Source: Anaerolinea sp. (GTDB lineage: Bacteria; Chloroflexota; Limnocylindria; Limnocylindrales; CSP1-4). From it: a stretch of 64,000 nucleotides of DNA. The notes under the pieces were generated by a model. It did not search any database and was not told the origin of the DNA. It saw only the letters and a list, made by a program, of their open reading frames with translations. Position 1 is the stretch's first letter, and the number at the start of each line of letters is the position of its first letter. Made by a program: the position numbers and the translations under genes. Positions 7,996-16,955 of this stretch are shown in pieces. The stretch covers positions 1-64,000 of the forward strand of contig PNKK01000014.1 of NCBI GenBank assembly GCA_013822395.1. The letters are read 5' to 3'.

Positions 7996-8011
7996 CTGCC
8001 GGTGGCCGGCG
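7986..8011 (+). terminator. Possible hairpin after dxs
   Basis: CGCCGGC and GCCGGCG form a 7-bp stem across the dxs stop codon with a 12-nt loop. There is no T-tract, so termination is only possible. Confidence 0.3.
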
Positions 8012-8718
8012 ACCCCCGGCGATCCCCGGCGACCCCCGGCATCCGATGCGGGGTCCGCCTCGCCAAACACCCCTGTCTGGTAGTCCGGGAATCCTGGGCC
8101 CCGAGCCGGTTCCGTGGCTCACGGGTCGACGGCGAGCTTGCGGCGCACGTTGTCCGGACTCCCAGGCGCGAAGAGGTGCTTTTCAGGCTCAGGATCGAGC
8201 ACAGCGAGGTCGGACGCGCGCGCACGAATCGCGGACTCTCGGGCAGGACAGCACGACACACCAACCGACACGACGCACCAAGGGCGGATGGCGCATCAAG
8301 GTCGCCTTCGGGCCGTGCGCGGCCACTTGCGCCCGTGCGCGGCTCGTGTCGTTCTCCCCCGGACAACCGATCGGCCAAATCGGGCCGTGCGCAGCCACTC
8401 GAAGTGGGACCGCGTGGCTGCCCGCTCGAGGTGATCCGCCGATAACCGCTATTTGGTTTCCTACGGAGAACGGCACGCTGCACGGCCTCGTCCCCGGCGT
8501 CCGCCGGAGAGCGGCACGCTGCACGGCCTCGTCCCCGGCCATGCCGGGCCGGGCCAGGCCGCGTCCTTCGTCGTCAGCGATGCGTGCGCGTCCGCCCTTC
8601 GAGCCGGGAACGCGGCTCAGACAGGAGGCGCGAAGTCGATCCGCGCCAAGCGGCCCGGCCGCCACGCCGCAGGCACTCCGATGAGTCGCCGCGAAGCCGG
8701 CTGTGCCACGATAGTCGG
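7996..8718. other. Repeat-rich intergenic stretch without a convincing gene
   Basis: No reading frame here has recognisable protein features. It holds GC-rich direct repeats: CCCCGGCGA units near 8010-8040; two copies of a 17-bp element (GGGCCGTGCGCRGCCAC at 8310-8326 and 8382-8398) with a shorter relative at 8331-8345; and a 33-bp element twice (8466-8498 and 8507-8539). An 8-bp inverted repeat (GCAGCCAC at 8391-8398 and GTGGCTGC at 8414-8421) can form a hairpin. A small AT-richer patch lies near 8443-8463. The tlyA promoter presumably lies at the right end. Confidence 0.6.
8466..8539 (+). repeat. 33-bp direct repeat, two copies
   Basis: Copies at 8466-8498 and 8507-8539 differ at one position, with a start-to-start distance of 41 bp. 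Each contains CGGCACGCTGCACGGCCTCG. Origin unknown. Confidence 0.85.
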
Positions 8719-9576
8719 GTGAGCAGGGCGACCATTCACGCGCCGCGTCGGCGACTCGATCAACTCGTGGTCGACCGCGGGCTCGCGCCGTCGCGCGCCC
8801 GGGCCCAGGCCCTGATCCTGGGCGGCAAGGTGCGCACCGGCATGGGCGACGCGGCCCGCCTCGACCGCAAGGCGGGCGACCTCGTGGATCCTGGGCTGGA
8901 GATCGGGCTCGTCGAGCGCGACCCGTACGTGAGTCGCGGCGGGCACAAGCTGGCCGCCGCCCTTGACGCGTACGGCATCGATGTCACCGGCAGGGCATGC
9001 CTCGACGTCGGTGCGTCCACCGGCGGGTTCACGGACGTCCTGCTGCAGCGCGGCGCGGCCCGCGTGTATGCCCTGGACGTGGGACGAGGTCAGCTGGCCG
9101 AGTCGCTCCGGGCGGATCCACGGGTGGTCTCGATGGAGCGGACGAACGCGCGGACGCTCAGCGCGGGGACACTCCCGGAACCGGTCACCCTCGCGACGGC
9201 CGACGTCTCGTTCATCTCCCTCCGCCTCGTCCTCGGGCCGGTCGCGGCCACCTTCGGGCCGGCGGGCGGCGATATCGTGGCCCTCGTGAAGCCCCAGTTC
9301 GAGGCCGGCCGATCGCAGGTCCACGGCGGGGTCGTTCGGGACCCCGGGGTCCACCGATCGACGATCGAAGCGGTCGTCGACGCGGCCAAGCTCGCGGGTC
9401 TCGTGCCCCTCGACGTGATCGCCTCCCCGATCCTGGGCCCGGAGGGAAACCGGGAGTTTCTCCTTCACCTCCGCGTCGTCGGCACCCGCCTGCCCGCCGA
9501 ACCCCAGATTGCCGCACGCTCGGCCACCGCCCTGGCTGACCGAATCGCCGCGGCGACCGCGCCGGCAGGAAGCTGA
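8719..9576 (+). CDS. tlyA: TlyA-family RNA ribose methyltransferase
   Basis: Cytosolic SAM-dependent enzyme of the TlyA/hemolysin-A family, known for 2'-O-methylation of cytidines in 16S and 23S rRNA. An N-terminal S4 RNA-binding domain (RRRLDQLVVDRGLAPSRARAQALI, about residues 8-65) is followed by a Rossmann methyltransferase domain with CLDVGASTGGFTDVLLQRGA (SAM motif I), ATADVSFISLRL and LVKPQFEAG. The start is GTG 8719: upstream in-frame codons are Arg-rich and unlike the family, and 285 residues is the usual length. It begins the string tlyA-nadK-recN-xerD, an order common to many Gram-positive and Chloroflexota genomes. Confidence 0.93.
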   Translation: MSRATIHAPRRRLDQLVVDRGLAPSRARAQALILGGKVRTGMGDAARLDRKAGDLVDPGLEIGLVERDPYVSRGGHKLAAALDAYGIDVTGRACLDVGASTGGFTDVLLQRGAARVYALDVGRGQLAESLRADPRVVSMERTNARTLSAGTLPEPVTLATADVSFISLRLVLGPVAATFGPAGGDIVALVKPQFEAGRSQVHGGVVRDPGVHRSTIEAVVDAAKLAGLVPLDVIASPILGPEGNREFLLHLRVVGTRLPAEPQIAARSATALADRIAAATAPAGS

Positions 9577-9578
9577 CA

Positions 9579-10427
9579 TTGGCCACGCTGCGCCGGATCG
9601 GCTTCGCCTACAACCCGACCAGCGACGCGGCCGTGGAGTTGCGGGAACGGGCATCCGGCTGGGCCACCATGCGGGGGCTGGATCACTGGGCCTCGCCGGC
9701 CGCGGACCTCGAGACGCTCCGGCGCGAGCTTCCGGCGACGGACATCCTCGTCGTGCTCGGCGGCGACGGAACGTTCCTGCGGGCGGCGAGGGCCGTCGCG
9801 GACGTGGACGTGCCGCTCCTCGGGATCAACGTCGGCAAGATCGGCTTCCTCTCGAAGGTGGAGGCGGGGGACCTTGCTCGGGTCCTGGAGCGCCTCGGGG
9901 CCGGCGAGTACATGATCGAGCACCGGATGGCGCTCGAGGGAAGGATCATTCGCCCGCCGGTACCCGACGCCCCGGAGGTTCACATTGCGCTGAACGACGT
10001 GGTCGTCGCCCGGGGCGCGCTCGCCCGGGTCTGCCGGCTCGACGTCTCGATCGACGAAAGCCACCTCGCGACGTTCGTTGCGGATGGGCTGGTGGTCGCC
10101 AGCCCCACGGGATCCACCGGCTACTCGTTCTCGGCAGGCGGCCCGATCCTCGACCCGACTGCCCGGAACCTCATCGTGACCCCGATCGCCGGCTATCTCA
10201 CGACGATTCGATCGGTCGTTGTCGGCGCATCCGTCGTCGTCCGCTGCCGCGTCGCGGACGCGCACGAGGCGCTGGTATCGATCGACGGCCGGGAGGACGT
10301 CAAGATCGCCGTCGGCGACACCGTCGAGGTCCGGGCACTCGATCGACCGATCCGGCTCGTCCAGCCGGAGGGCTCCCTGCCGTTCTGGGATCTCGTCCGC
10401 AAGAAGGTCGAGCTCCTGCCGTCGTGA
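9579..10427 (+). CDS. nadK: NAD kinase
   Basis: Phosphorylates NAD to NADP in the cytosol. The GGDGT motif (residues 61-65, catalytic D63) follows the beta strand ILVVL; LLGINVGKIGFLSKVE, the ALNDVVV Asn-Asp pair and ADGLVVASPTGSTGYSFSAGGPI are all present. Length 282 residues is normal. The start is a TTG two bases after the tlyA stop, and the 3' end overlaps recN by four bases, so it is translated within the tlyA-recN operon. Confidence 0.96.
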   Translation: MATLRRIGFAYNPTSDAAVELRERASGWATMRGLDHWASPAADLETLRRELPATDILVVLGGDGTFLRAARAVADVDVPLLGINVGKIGFLSKVEAGDLARVLERLGAGEYMIEHRMALEGRIIRPPVPDAPEVHIALNDVVVARGALARVCRLDVSIDESHLATFVADGLVVASPTGSTGYSFSAGGPILDPTARNLIVTPIAGYLTTIRSVVVGASVVVRCRVADAHEALVSIDGREDVKIAVGDTVEVRALDRPIRLVQPEGSLPFWDLVRKKVELLPS

Positions 10428-12208
10428 ACGGGCGAGTCAACGGGCTGACCGCGATGGACGAGGCGAGCGGCGCGCTCCAGGGCGTTGGAGTGGGTGGATC
10501 GGAGCGGCTCGGCAGGCTCCTCGAGCTGTCCGTCGTGGACCTCGGGCTCATCGATCGCCTGCGGCTCGAGCTGGAGCCGGGGCTGAACGTGCTCACGGGT
10601 GAGACAGGCGCCGGGAAGAGCCTGCTCATCGACGCCCTCGGGCTGGCGCTCGGCGCACGGGCAGACACGTCGCTCGTGCGCCACGGGGCGGAGACGGCTC
10701 GTGTGGAGGCGCTCTTCGACCGCCTGCCGGAACCGCTGATCGCCGTCCGCGAGACGTCCGCTTCGGGTCGCTCGACTGCCCGCCTGGACGACGGCGCGGT
10801 GACGGCGGCGCGCCTCGCGGAGACGACCGGCCCACTCGTCGAGATCCACGGCCAGCATGAGCAGTCCCGCCTGCTCGATGAGCGCTGGCAACGCGAGCTG
10901 CTGGACGCCTTCGGGGGGCACGGGGAGGCTCGGGATCGAATGGCCGTCGCGGTCGCGCGCTGGCGGGAGAACCGAAGCGCCCTGGCCGAGCTGGCGGTCG
11001 ACCCGCGGGAGGTGGCCCGGCGGCTGGCGGTCGTCGAGCACGAGGCAGCGGAGATCGTCGCGGCCCGGCTGCGGGTCGGCGAGGCGGACGAGCTCCGGAG
11101 TCGCCTCGCCGCGGCCCGTCAGGGTGCCGCGATCGCCCGGGGCGGCTCAGCGATCCGCGAGGCGCTGGACGGCGATGCCGGGGCGCGCGCCGTTGCGGGC
11201 GAGGCCCTCCGCGAGGCCCGGACGCTCGCCCGACTGGACCCACGGTTCGAGGGGATCGAAGCCAGACTGGTGGGCGTGGACGCCGACCTGGCGGACATCG
11301 CCTCGGAGGTTCGCGGCGTCCTCGACGCGGTCGATCTCGACGCGGTCACGGTCACCGGATTGGAGGAGCGGCTGTCCGTCATTTACGCGTTGGAGCGCCG
11401 GTACGGCGATGACGAGGCGGCCGTGCTCGCCCACGGCGAGCGGTCCGCCCTCGAGGCGGAGCGCCTGCGGGGCATCGAGACCGAGCGAGCCGCCCGAGAG
11501 GCCGAAGACGCCGTCCTGCTGACGGGGGTCGCGGCCGCGGCCGCCGAGCTGACCGCCCTGCGACGCGCCGCCGCGGAACGGCTCTCGGGCGGGGTGGACG
11601 ACGTCCTGCGCGGACTCGGCTTCCCACCGCGGGCATTCGAGGTCGCTATCGGTCGCCGGGCCGCGACGCCGGACGAGCCGGCAATCGAGCTTGACGGTGA
11701 CGCGGTGGTCTTCGACGCAACCGGCGCCGACGAGGTCGTCTTTCGCTTCGCCCCGAACCCGGGCGAGCCAGCCCGTCCACTCGCCAGGATCGCGTCCGGG
11801 GGCGAGCTGTCCCGGGTTGCGCTCGCGGTCAAGCAGGTCCTCGCGGTCGCGGACGACACCCCCACGCTTGTCTTCGACGAGGTGGACAGCGGGATCGGTG
11901 GTCGATCCGCGGATCCGCTCGGGCGCAGTCTCTGGACGCTGGCTCGCAGCCACCAGGTCCTCGTTGTCACGCACCTCCCGCAGATCGCGGCCCACGCCGA
12001 CGCCCATTTCCGGATCGCCAAGCGCCAGCGCGACGGACGAACCGTGACCGAGGTCGCCCGACTGGACCGGGAAGGCAGGATCGTTGAACTCGCGGCGATG
12101 CTCGGCGGTGCCGGCGAGGGAGGCCCCGGGACTGCGGCGCTCGCCTCGGCACGGGAGCTGCTCGACGCTGCCGAGGCCTGGCGTGGCCGGCCTGTCGTCG
12201 CCGGCTGA
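10424..12208 (+). CDS. recN: DNA repair protein RecN
   Basis: SMC-like ATPase of recombinational double-strand break repair. Walker A is GETGAGKS (residues 59-66), the long central coiled coil runs from about 190 to 400, the ABC signature is RIASGGELSRVALAVK and Walker B is TLVFDEVDSGIGG (near 485), followed by the D-loop region with GRSLWTLARSHQVLVVTHLPQIAAHAD. The GTG at 10424 overlaps the nadK stop; it gives 594 residues, with about 30 residues before the usual LLELSVVDLGLID start, so ATG 10454 is a reasonable alternative. The 3' end overlaps xerD. Confidence 0.95.
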   Translation: MNGRVNGLTAMDEASGALQGVGVGGSERLGRLLELSVVDLGLIDRLRLELEPGLNVLTGETGAGKSLLIDALGLALGARADTSLVRHGAETARVEALFDRLPEPLIAVRETSASGRSTARLDDGAVTAARLAETTGPLVEIHGQHEQSRLLDERWQRELLDAFGGHGEARDRMAVAVARWRENRSALAELAVDPREVARRLAVVEHEAAEIVAARLRVGEADELRSRLAAARQGAAIARGGSAIREALDGDAGARAVAGEALREARTLARLDPRFEGIEARLVGVDADLADIASEVRGVLDAVDLDAVTVTGLEERLSVIYALERRYGDDEAAVLAHGERSALEAERLRGIETERAAREAEDAVLLTGVAAAAAELTALRRAAAERLSGGVDDVLRGLGFPPRAFEVAIGRRAATPDEPAIELDGDAVVFDATGADEVVFRFAPNPGEPARPLARIASGGELSRVALAVKQVLAVADDTPTLVFDEVDSGIGGRSADPLGRSLWTLARSHQVLVVTHLPQIAAHADAHFRIAKRQRDGRTVTEVARLDREGRIVELAAMLGGAGEGGPGTAALASARELLDAAEAWRGRPVVAG

Positions 12209-13175
12209 TCGCCGGCTGACCGCCGGACCGGCGAGCGATCGGGCGGGCACTGACCTCGACCGGGCGATCGCGGACTACCTCACCTTTCTGCGCGTCGAAC
12301 GGGGGCTGGCACCCGCGACACTGCGCGCCTATCGCGCCGATCTCGACGACTTCGCCGCCGCACGGGGCACAGCGCGGGACTGGGCGGGCGGCCCCGACGC
12401 GGCGGTTCGCTACCTCGCCGCGCGGACCAGGCGTGGCCGGCCCTCAGACACCGGACTTGCCCCGACGAGCCTGCGCCGCCGCGCCGCCGCGATTCGCGGC
12501 TTCTACAGGTTCGCGTTCGGGGACGGCCTGATCACGGCCAATATCGCCGCTCGCCTCGACCTTCCGAGGATGTCGCGTCTTCTCCCGGAGACGCTGACGA
12601 CCGATGAGGTCGAGCGTCTCCTCGAAGCGGCCGGCGCCGAGGACGATGAGGATGCCGGCCGCCTACGGGACCGTGCGCTCATGGAGCTGCTCTATGCCGC
12701 CGGTCTGCGGATCTCAGAAGCGCTCGGTCTGGATCGCGAGGATCTGTCGCTCGATGCGGCGTTCGTCCGCGTCATCGGCAAGGGGGACCGAGAGCGCCTC
12801 GTCCCCGTCGGGGACGTGGCACTCGGCGTGCTCGAGCGTTGGATTGCCGGTCCCCGGGATGGGCTGCTCGCGCTCGGGCACGTCCAGCCGGCACGCGGCG
12901 GCCCGCTCTTCCTGGGGGACCGCGGCCGACGTCTGGCGAGACAGCAGGCGTGGGTGGCCGTGAAACGGGCGGCGGCGCAGGCCGGTCTGGCCGATCGGAT
13001 CTCCCCGCACACCCTCCGACACTCGTTCGCGACCCACCTCCTGGAGGGCGGGGCTGATCTGCGAATCGTCCAGGAGTTGCTCGGGCATGCGAGCATCAGC
13101 ACGACGCAGCTCTACACGCACCTGACCGGGGAGCGCATCCGCGAGGTCTACGCGCGCGCCCACCCACGAGCCTGA
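12183..13175 (+). CDS. xerD: Tyrosine recombinase XerD/XerC-like
   Basis: Site-specific recombinase, probably resolving chromosome dimers at dif. The N-terminal SAM-like core-binding domain (DLDRAIADYLTFLRVERGL to about residue 115) is followed by the catalytic domain with R176 (AGLRISEALGL), K200 (IGKGDRER), H276 and R279 (HTLRHSFATHLL), H302 (LLGHASISTT) and the nucleophile Y311 (LYTHLT). All six catalytic positions are present. GTG 12183 is chosen, overlapping recN by 26 bp; the longer upstream frame is recN shadow. Housekeeping context argues for a Xer protein rather than an integron or phage integrase. Confidence 0.92.
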   Translation: MAGLSSPADRRLTAGPASDRAGTDLDRAIADYLTFLRVERGLAPATLRAYRADLDDFAAARGTARDWAGGPDAAVRYLAARTRRGRPSDTGLAPTSLRRRAAAIRGFYRFAFGDGLITANIAARLDLPRMSRLLPETLTTDEVERLLEAAGAEDDEDAGRLRDRALMELLYAAGLRISEALGLDREDLSLDAAFVRVIGKGDRERLVPVGDVALGVLERWIAGPRDGLLALGHVQPARGGPLFLGDRGRRLARQQAWVAVKRAAAQAGLADRISPHTLRHSFATHLLEGGADLRIVQELLGHASISTTQLYTHLTGERIREVYARAHPRA

Positions 13176-13190
13176 GGAGGACCACGCACC

Positions 13191-13871
13191 GTGCCTCGCT
13201 ACGCCGACACCCTGCTCTCGGACGGGGAGCGCATCGTCCTGCGGACCCGCCAGCACTGGTTCGCCACGATCGTGGACGGCCGACTCCCGTGGGCGCTGCT
13301 CGTGGCGAGTCTGGTCCTCCTCGCCCTGACGCTCACCTTGGGATCGAGCGATGCTCGCAACATCCTGGGAATCGGCGTCGCGGTCCTCCTCGTGGTCTCG
13401 CTCCTGTGGCTCGGCAAGCGCTACTGGAGCTGGTACGCGCAGGATTACATCGTCACGAATCGGCGCGTCCTGAAGGTGGAGGGGATCTTCAACAAGCGGT
13501 CGGCCGACAGCTCGCTCGAGAAGATCAACGACGCCGTCCTAGAGCAGAACCTGCTGGGCCGGGTTCTGGGCTACGGGGACCTCGACATCCTGACCGCCGC
13601 CGACGTCGCCATCGATAGATACCGGATGCTCAACAAGGCCCCCGGCTTCAAGAAGGCGATGCTGGACCAGAAGCACGCCCTCGAGACCGAGTTCACGCGG
13701 ATGCCCGGCCCGCCGCTCCGCGCACCGGGCACCGGCGGCATGCCCTCCCGTCCGATGACGGCGGACGAGGTGACCAGGGCCCTGGGCGATCTCGCGAGCC
13801 TGCGCGATCGCGGCGCGATCAGCCCCGAGGAGTACGAGGCGAAGAAGCAGGAACTCCTCGCTCGACTCTGA
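13191..13871 (+). CDS. Membrane protein with bacterial PH domain and C-terminal SHOCT motif
   Basis: A 226-residue protein: a short N-terminal segment, two transmembrane helices (about residues 34-52 and 57-76), then a bPH2 (YdbT/YdbS-like) domain with the hallmark QDYIVTNRRVLKVEGIFNKRSADSSLEKINDA, a proline-rich linker, and a C-terminal short helical SHOCT motif (ALGDLASLRDRGAISPEEYEAKKQELLARL). Such proteins sit in the cytoplasmic membrane, with roles that are mostly unknown. GTG 13191 has a strong GAGGAGG Shine-Dalgarno 10-12 nt upstream. It lies 15 bp after xerD and may be part of the same transcript. Confidence 0.85.
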   Translation: MPRYADTLLSDGERIVLRTRQHWFATIVDGRLPWALLVASLVLLALTLTLGSSDARNILGIGVAVLLVVSLLWLGKRYWSWYAQDYIVTNRRVLKVEGIFNKRSADSSLEKINDAVLEQNLLGRVLGYGDLDILTAADVAIDRYRMLNKAPGFKKAMLDQKHALETEFTRMPGPPLRAPGTGGMPSRPMTADEVTRALGDLASLRDRGAISPEEYEAKKQELLARL

Positions 13872-14217
13872 GCCGGGGAATCTGCACCCCCCGCGCCGTC
13901 CATTGTGCCACGGGGCGCTCGACGCTTGATCACACCCGGCGAGCGTGGATCGAGCCGTGGCGCTCCTCGAGTGCCAGCGCTGCCATCAGGTCGTGGGCGC
14001 CGGTCGCGTGTTCAACGCTCCTGATCGGAAATAGGCCGAAGGCCGGCGTTTCATCCTCCGGGGCGACCCGCCAAGGGCCACGCGATGACTGAACTTGAAC
14101 GCTACGCCCGGGAGGCCGCCGCCCGATCCGGGACGCCAGACCGACCGATCGGAGGGCGAGCCGGTAGGATGGTGCGAGGTCCGCACACCGTGCCGGGCCG
14201 CGCACGAGGATCCAGCG
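13872..14217. other. Intergenic stretch before the site-2 protease gene
   Basis: I see no gene on either strand. The minus-strand frames are mirror shadows with Arg/Glu-rich composition. It contains a probable -10 box at 14165 and the Shine-Dalgarno of the next gene; no clear terminator hairpin with a T-tract was found. Confidence 0.5.
14165..14170 (+). promoter_or_regulatory. -10 box (TAGGAT) of the site-2 protease gene
   Basis: TAGGAT lies 48 nt before the TTG start at 14218, and GAGGA precedes that start. Motif-based only. Confidence 0.35.
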
Positions 14218-14892
14218 TTGCAGTTCTTTGACACCCCCGAGCAGGCGATCGCCGCCCTGATCACGCTCGCCGTGCTCCTGCTCGTCGCGTTCCCGATCCA
14301 CGAGTTCGCGCATGCGTTCGCGGCCTACCGGCTCGGCGACGGCACCGCCCGGCTGTTCGGCCGTCTGACGCTCAATCCGGCCGCTCACTTCGACCCGGCC
14401 GGCGGCCTGATCCTCGCGCTGTCGATCATCCTGTCAGGCGGCACGTTCGGATTCGGGTGGGCGAAGCCGACGCCGGTGAACCCCGCGAACCTCCGCGGCG
14501 GGCAGCGGGGCGATGCTCTCGTCGCGCTCGCCGGTCCGCTGTCCAACTTGATCCTTGCGATCGTCGCGGCGCTCGTCATCCGGTTCCTCGTCGCCACCGG
14601 GACACGGCCCCCGGAGATCGCCGTTGACGTTCTTTTCACATTCTTCTCTATCAACCTTGCCCTGATGATCTTCAACCTGATCCCGATCCCGCCCCTCGAC
14701 GGCTCGCATGTCCTGTACGCGCTCCTCGATCCGCCGACGGCGTGGCGGGCCCGGGCGTTCCTGTCCCAGTACGGGACACTGATCCTGATGGTCGCGGTCT
14801 TCCTGCCGATCCTGCCCGGGAACCAGACGCTCATCGGGCTGGTCTTCCGCGTCGTTGGTCGGCCGCTGGCGTCGCTCCTCCTGGGCGGGTGA
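14218..14892 (+). CDS. Site-2 protease family (M50) intramembrane metalloprotease
   Basis: Polytopic zinc protease homologue. HEFAH (H28, E29, H32) lies in the first hydrophobic segment and the third zinc ligand is in PIPPLDGSHV (D161), the N/P-x-D-G motif of the family; four to five further helices follow. Length 224 residues matches the compact M50 group without a PDZ or CBS domain. The start is TTG 14218 (LQFFDTPEQAI) because GAGGA lies 9 nt upstream and the longer frame to 14095 reads as Arg/Pro-rich noise. The stop overlaps the HD-domain gene, and scpA-scpB-rluB follow, an association seen in many Firmicutes and Chloroflexota. Substrate unknown. Confidence 0.88.
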   Translation: MQFFDTPEQAIAALITLAVLLLVAFPIHEFAHAFAAYRLGDGTARLFGRLTLNPAAHFDPAGGLILALSIILSGGTFGFGWAKPTPVNPANLRGGQRGDALVALAGPLSNLILAIVAALVIRFLVATGTRPPEIAVDVLFTFFSINLALMIFNLIPIPPLDGSHVLYALLDPPTAWRARAFLSQYGTLILMVAVFLPILPGNQTLIGLVFRVVGRPLASLLLGG

Positions 14893-15392
14893 ACGCCGGA
14901 TCGCGGGCCTGGTGGACCGGCAAGGTCCGGCAGTTCCGGGCGCATGTGCGGGCTCGGGTGACCGATGACGAGTGCCGGGGGCTCGAGGCCTGGACGACAC
15001 CGGCCCAGCGGGCGCTCTTCGACTCGATGCACGTCGCGGACCGGCGGCACGGGCTCGACGTCGTCGCGACGCTCCGCGCCGATGGCGTGGACGACCGGGA
15101 GGTCCTCGTCGCTGGGCTCCTCCATGACGCCGCCAAGGGCAGTGCCGGAGTCCTGTCGCGGATCGTGCATTCGCTCGGACAGGCCTACGGGGGCTGGATC
15201 GTCCGGGTCGCAGGCCTCGTTCCCGGCATGGCCGCCGACCTCGATCGACTGCGCACCCACAGCGAGGAGTCGGCGAACCTCGCCGCCGCCGCGGGTTGCT
15301 CGCCGCGGACGGTGGAGTTGATCCGCTGGCAGGAGGCGCCGCGGGACCCGGACTTCGGCGAGCGACTGCGACTCGCCGACGAGGCGAACTGA
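14889..15392 (+). CDS. HD-domain phosphohydrolase-like protein
   Basis: A 167-residue cytosolic protein of the HD superfamily. Metal-binding motifs are visible as a histidine in DRRHGLDVVATL (about residue 57), the paired HD in VLVAGLLHDAAKG and a further histidine in RLRTHSEESANLAA; the C-terminal ADEAN ends the domain. HD proteins hydrolyse phosphoester bonds of nucleotides or related compounds; the substrate cannot be told here. GTG 14889 overlaps the stop of the M50 gene by four bases and scpA starts one base after the HD stop, so all are probably translationally coupled. Confidence 0.82.
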   Translation: MNAGSRAWWTGKVRQFRAHVRARVTDDECRGLEAWTTPAQRALFDSMHVADRRHGLDVVATLRADGVDDREVLVAGLLHDAAKGSAGVLSRIVHSLGQAYGGWIVRVAGLVPGMAADLDRLRTHSEESANLAAAAGCSPRTVELIRWQEAPRDPDFGERLRLADEAN

Positions 15393-15393
15393 G

Positions 15394-16287
15394 GTGACGC
15401 TCGACATCGGCGCGGCACCCGGCGGCGCCGGATCCCCCGGCGTACGGTTCGGCACGGGCCGCCGTCCCGAACAGGCGACCCAGGTCAGCCTGGAGGACTG
15501 GGAGGGCCCGCTCGGGTTGCTCCTGTCGCTCATTGAAGCGCGGCGGCTGGACGTACTCAGCGTGCCCCTCGGGGCGCTCGCGGAGGCGTACCTGGACGCG
15601 CTGGCCGGCCTCGAGGACGACCGGATCGGCAACATCAGCTCGTTCGTCGCGGTTGCGAGCCAGCTCATCCTCATCAAGAGCCGCGCGATCCTGCCGCGGC
15701 GTCCCGAGCCGGGCGAGCCGGGCCAGGTGCCCGACGAGGGACCGGACCCCGAGGCGGCACTCCGGGCGCGGCTGCTCCTCTATCGCGCCTATCGCCACGC
15801 CGGTGCGGCGCTCCAGACGACCGCGCTCCAGCGCATCGGGCTGTTCCGGCGGGAACCCGCGGCGGCCCAGGCGGCCGCGCTCGCGGGCGCCCGCGCCACC
15901 GGCGCGCCGCCCCTGCCCGTGGATGCCCTCCTCGGCGCCCTCAACGGCCTCGTCTTGGTCATCGCCCCGTCGGAGCCGCCGCCGGAGATCCTTCCCCGGA
16001 CGGTGAGCCTTACCCAGCGCGCCGCGATCATCCGCGAAGCCCTCCGGGGCGCCCCGACCATGGTCCTCCAGGAGCTGCTCACCGGCGTCAGGGATCGCGT
16101 GGTCATCGTGGTCACGTTCCTGGCGCTGCTCGAGCTGGTGAAGCGGCGCGAGATCGCCGTCGAGCAGGCCGACCCGTTCGGGCCCATCGTGGCGCGCCGG
16201 ACCACCGTGCAGGAGCGGGCCGCCGCGGGCGTCGGCGCCGTCGAGGAGGACGCGCCGCTGGACGAGTCGCTCGAGTCGTTCCGATGA
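15394..16287 (+). CDS. scpA: Segregation and condensation protein A
   Basis: Kleisin subunit of the Smc-ScpA-ScpB condensin. The N-terminal domain that binds the Smc neck reads FGTGRRPEQATQVSLEDWEG followed by PLGLLLSLIEARRLDVLSVPL and SSFVAVASQLILIKSRAILP; the middle is Pro/Ala-rich, and the C-terminal winged helix that binds Smc is VIVVTFLALLELVKRREIAVEQ (about residues 228-262). Length 297 residues is slightly above average owing to the linker. GTG start; its stop overlaps scpB (ATGA). Confidence 0.93.
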   Translation: MTLDIGAAPGGAGSPGVRFGTGRRPEQATQVSLEDWEGPLGLLLSLIEARRLDVLSVPLGALAEAYLDALAGLEDDRIGNISSFVAVASQLILIKSRAILPRRPEPGEPGQVPDEGPDPEAALRARLLLYRAYRHAGAALQTTALQRIGLFRREPAAAQAAALAGARATGAPPLPVDALLGALNGLVLVIAPSEPPPEILPRTVSLTQRAAIIREALRGAPTMVLQELLTGVRDRVVIVVTFLALLELVKRREIAVEQADPFGPIVARRTTVQERAAAGVGAVEEDAPLDESLESFR

Positions 16288-16955
16288 CGCTCGACCGTGA
16301 CGTCAAGCTCAAGCTCGAGCCCGAGGCCGCGGCAGGCGCTCCAGAGGCGGAGTCTGCCCCGGCGATCGAGCTGACCGAGTCTGCTATCGAGGCGCTCCTG
16401 TTCGTCGCCGAACGGCCGCTCTCCCGGCGCGAGATCGCCACCCTCTTCGGGGCGGACCGTGCGGAGGTGGACGCTCGGCTCGGCGACCTCGAGGTGAGCC
16501 TCCGAGATCGAGGGATCCGGCTCGTCCTTTCCGGCGACCGGGTCGAGCTGGTCACCGGACCGGAGGCCGGCGCGGTCATCGCCCGCTACCTCGGCACGGA
16601 CGCCGTCCGGCTCTCGCCCGCGTCACTCGAGACGCTCGCGATCGTGGCCTATCGCCAGCCGGTCACCAAGTCCGCCGTGGAGCGGATCCGGGGTGTCGAT
16701 TCGGAGTACAGCCTCCGCAGCCTGCTCCACCGCCGCCTTGTCGTGGAGCTCGGCCGGGCGGATGGCCCCGGGCGGCCGATCCTGTATGGGACCGGCTTCG
16801 ATTTCCTCGAACGCTTCGGGCTCACCTCCCTCGACGACCTCCCACCGCTCGACGTTGACGTCGCCGTGCGACTCATGGAGGAGGACAGCGCGGATGCGGC
16901 GTTCGGCGTCCCGTTCCAGGCGTCGTCCGGCCCGGATGGCGGCATCGGTGCCTGA
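16284..16955 (+). CDS. scpB: Segregation and condensation protein B
   Basis: Partner of ScpA in the condensin complex, built of two winged helices. ESAIEALLFVAERPLSRREIATLF starts the first, and LSPASLETLAIVAYRQPVTKSAVERIRGVDSEYSLRSLL with ILYGTGFDFLERFGL is the highly conserved second. Residues 1-30 (Glu/Ala/Pro-rich) are an extra N-terminal tail. ATG 16284 overlaps the scpA stop. The 3' end overlaps the rluB start, so scpAB and rluB form one operon. Confidence 0.94.
   Translation: MTLDRDVKLKLEPEAAAGAPEAESAPAIELTESAIEALLFVAERPLSRREIATLFGADRAEVDARLGDLEVSLRDRGIRLVLSGDRVELVTGPEAGAVIARYLGTDAVRLSPASLETLAIVAYRQPVTKSAVERIRGVDSEYSLRSLLHRRLVVELGRADGPGRPILYGTGFDFLERFGLTSLDDLPPLDVDVAVRLMEEDSADAAFGVPFQASSGPDGGIGA

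Noticed and set aside
5575..8070. 831-codon minus-strand frame opposite dxs
   Set aside because: Opposite a textbook dxs with every motif in place; composition is that of an antisense shadow.
8466..8539. Direct repeats as a CRISPR array
   Set aside because: Only two 33-bp copies with an 8-bp gap; no spacer-sized intervals and no cas genes in the window.
12183..13175. Phage or integron integrase at the xer locus
   Set aside because: It overlaps recN in a housekeeping string and has no phage genes, att repeats or attC-like sites around it; a Xer recombinase is the simpler reading.
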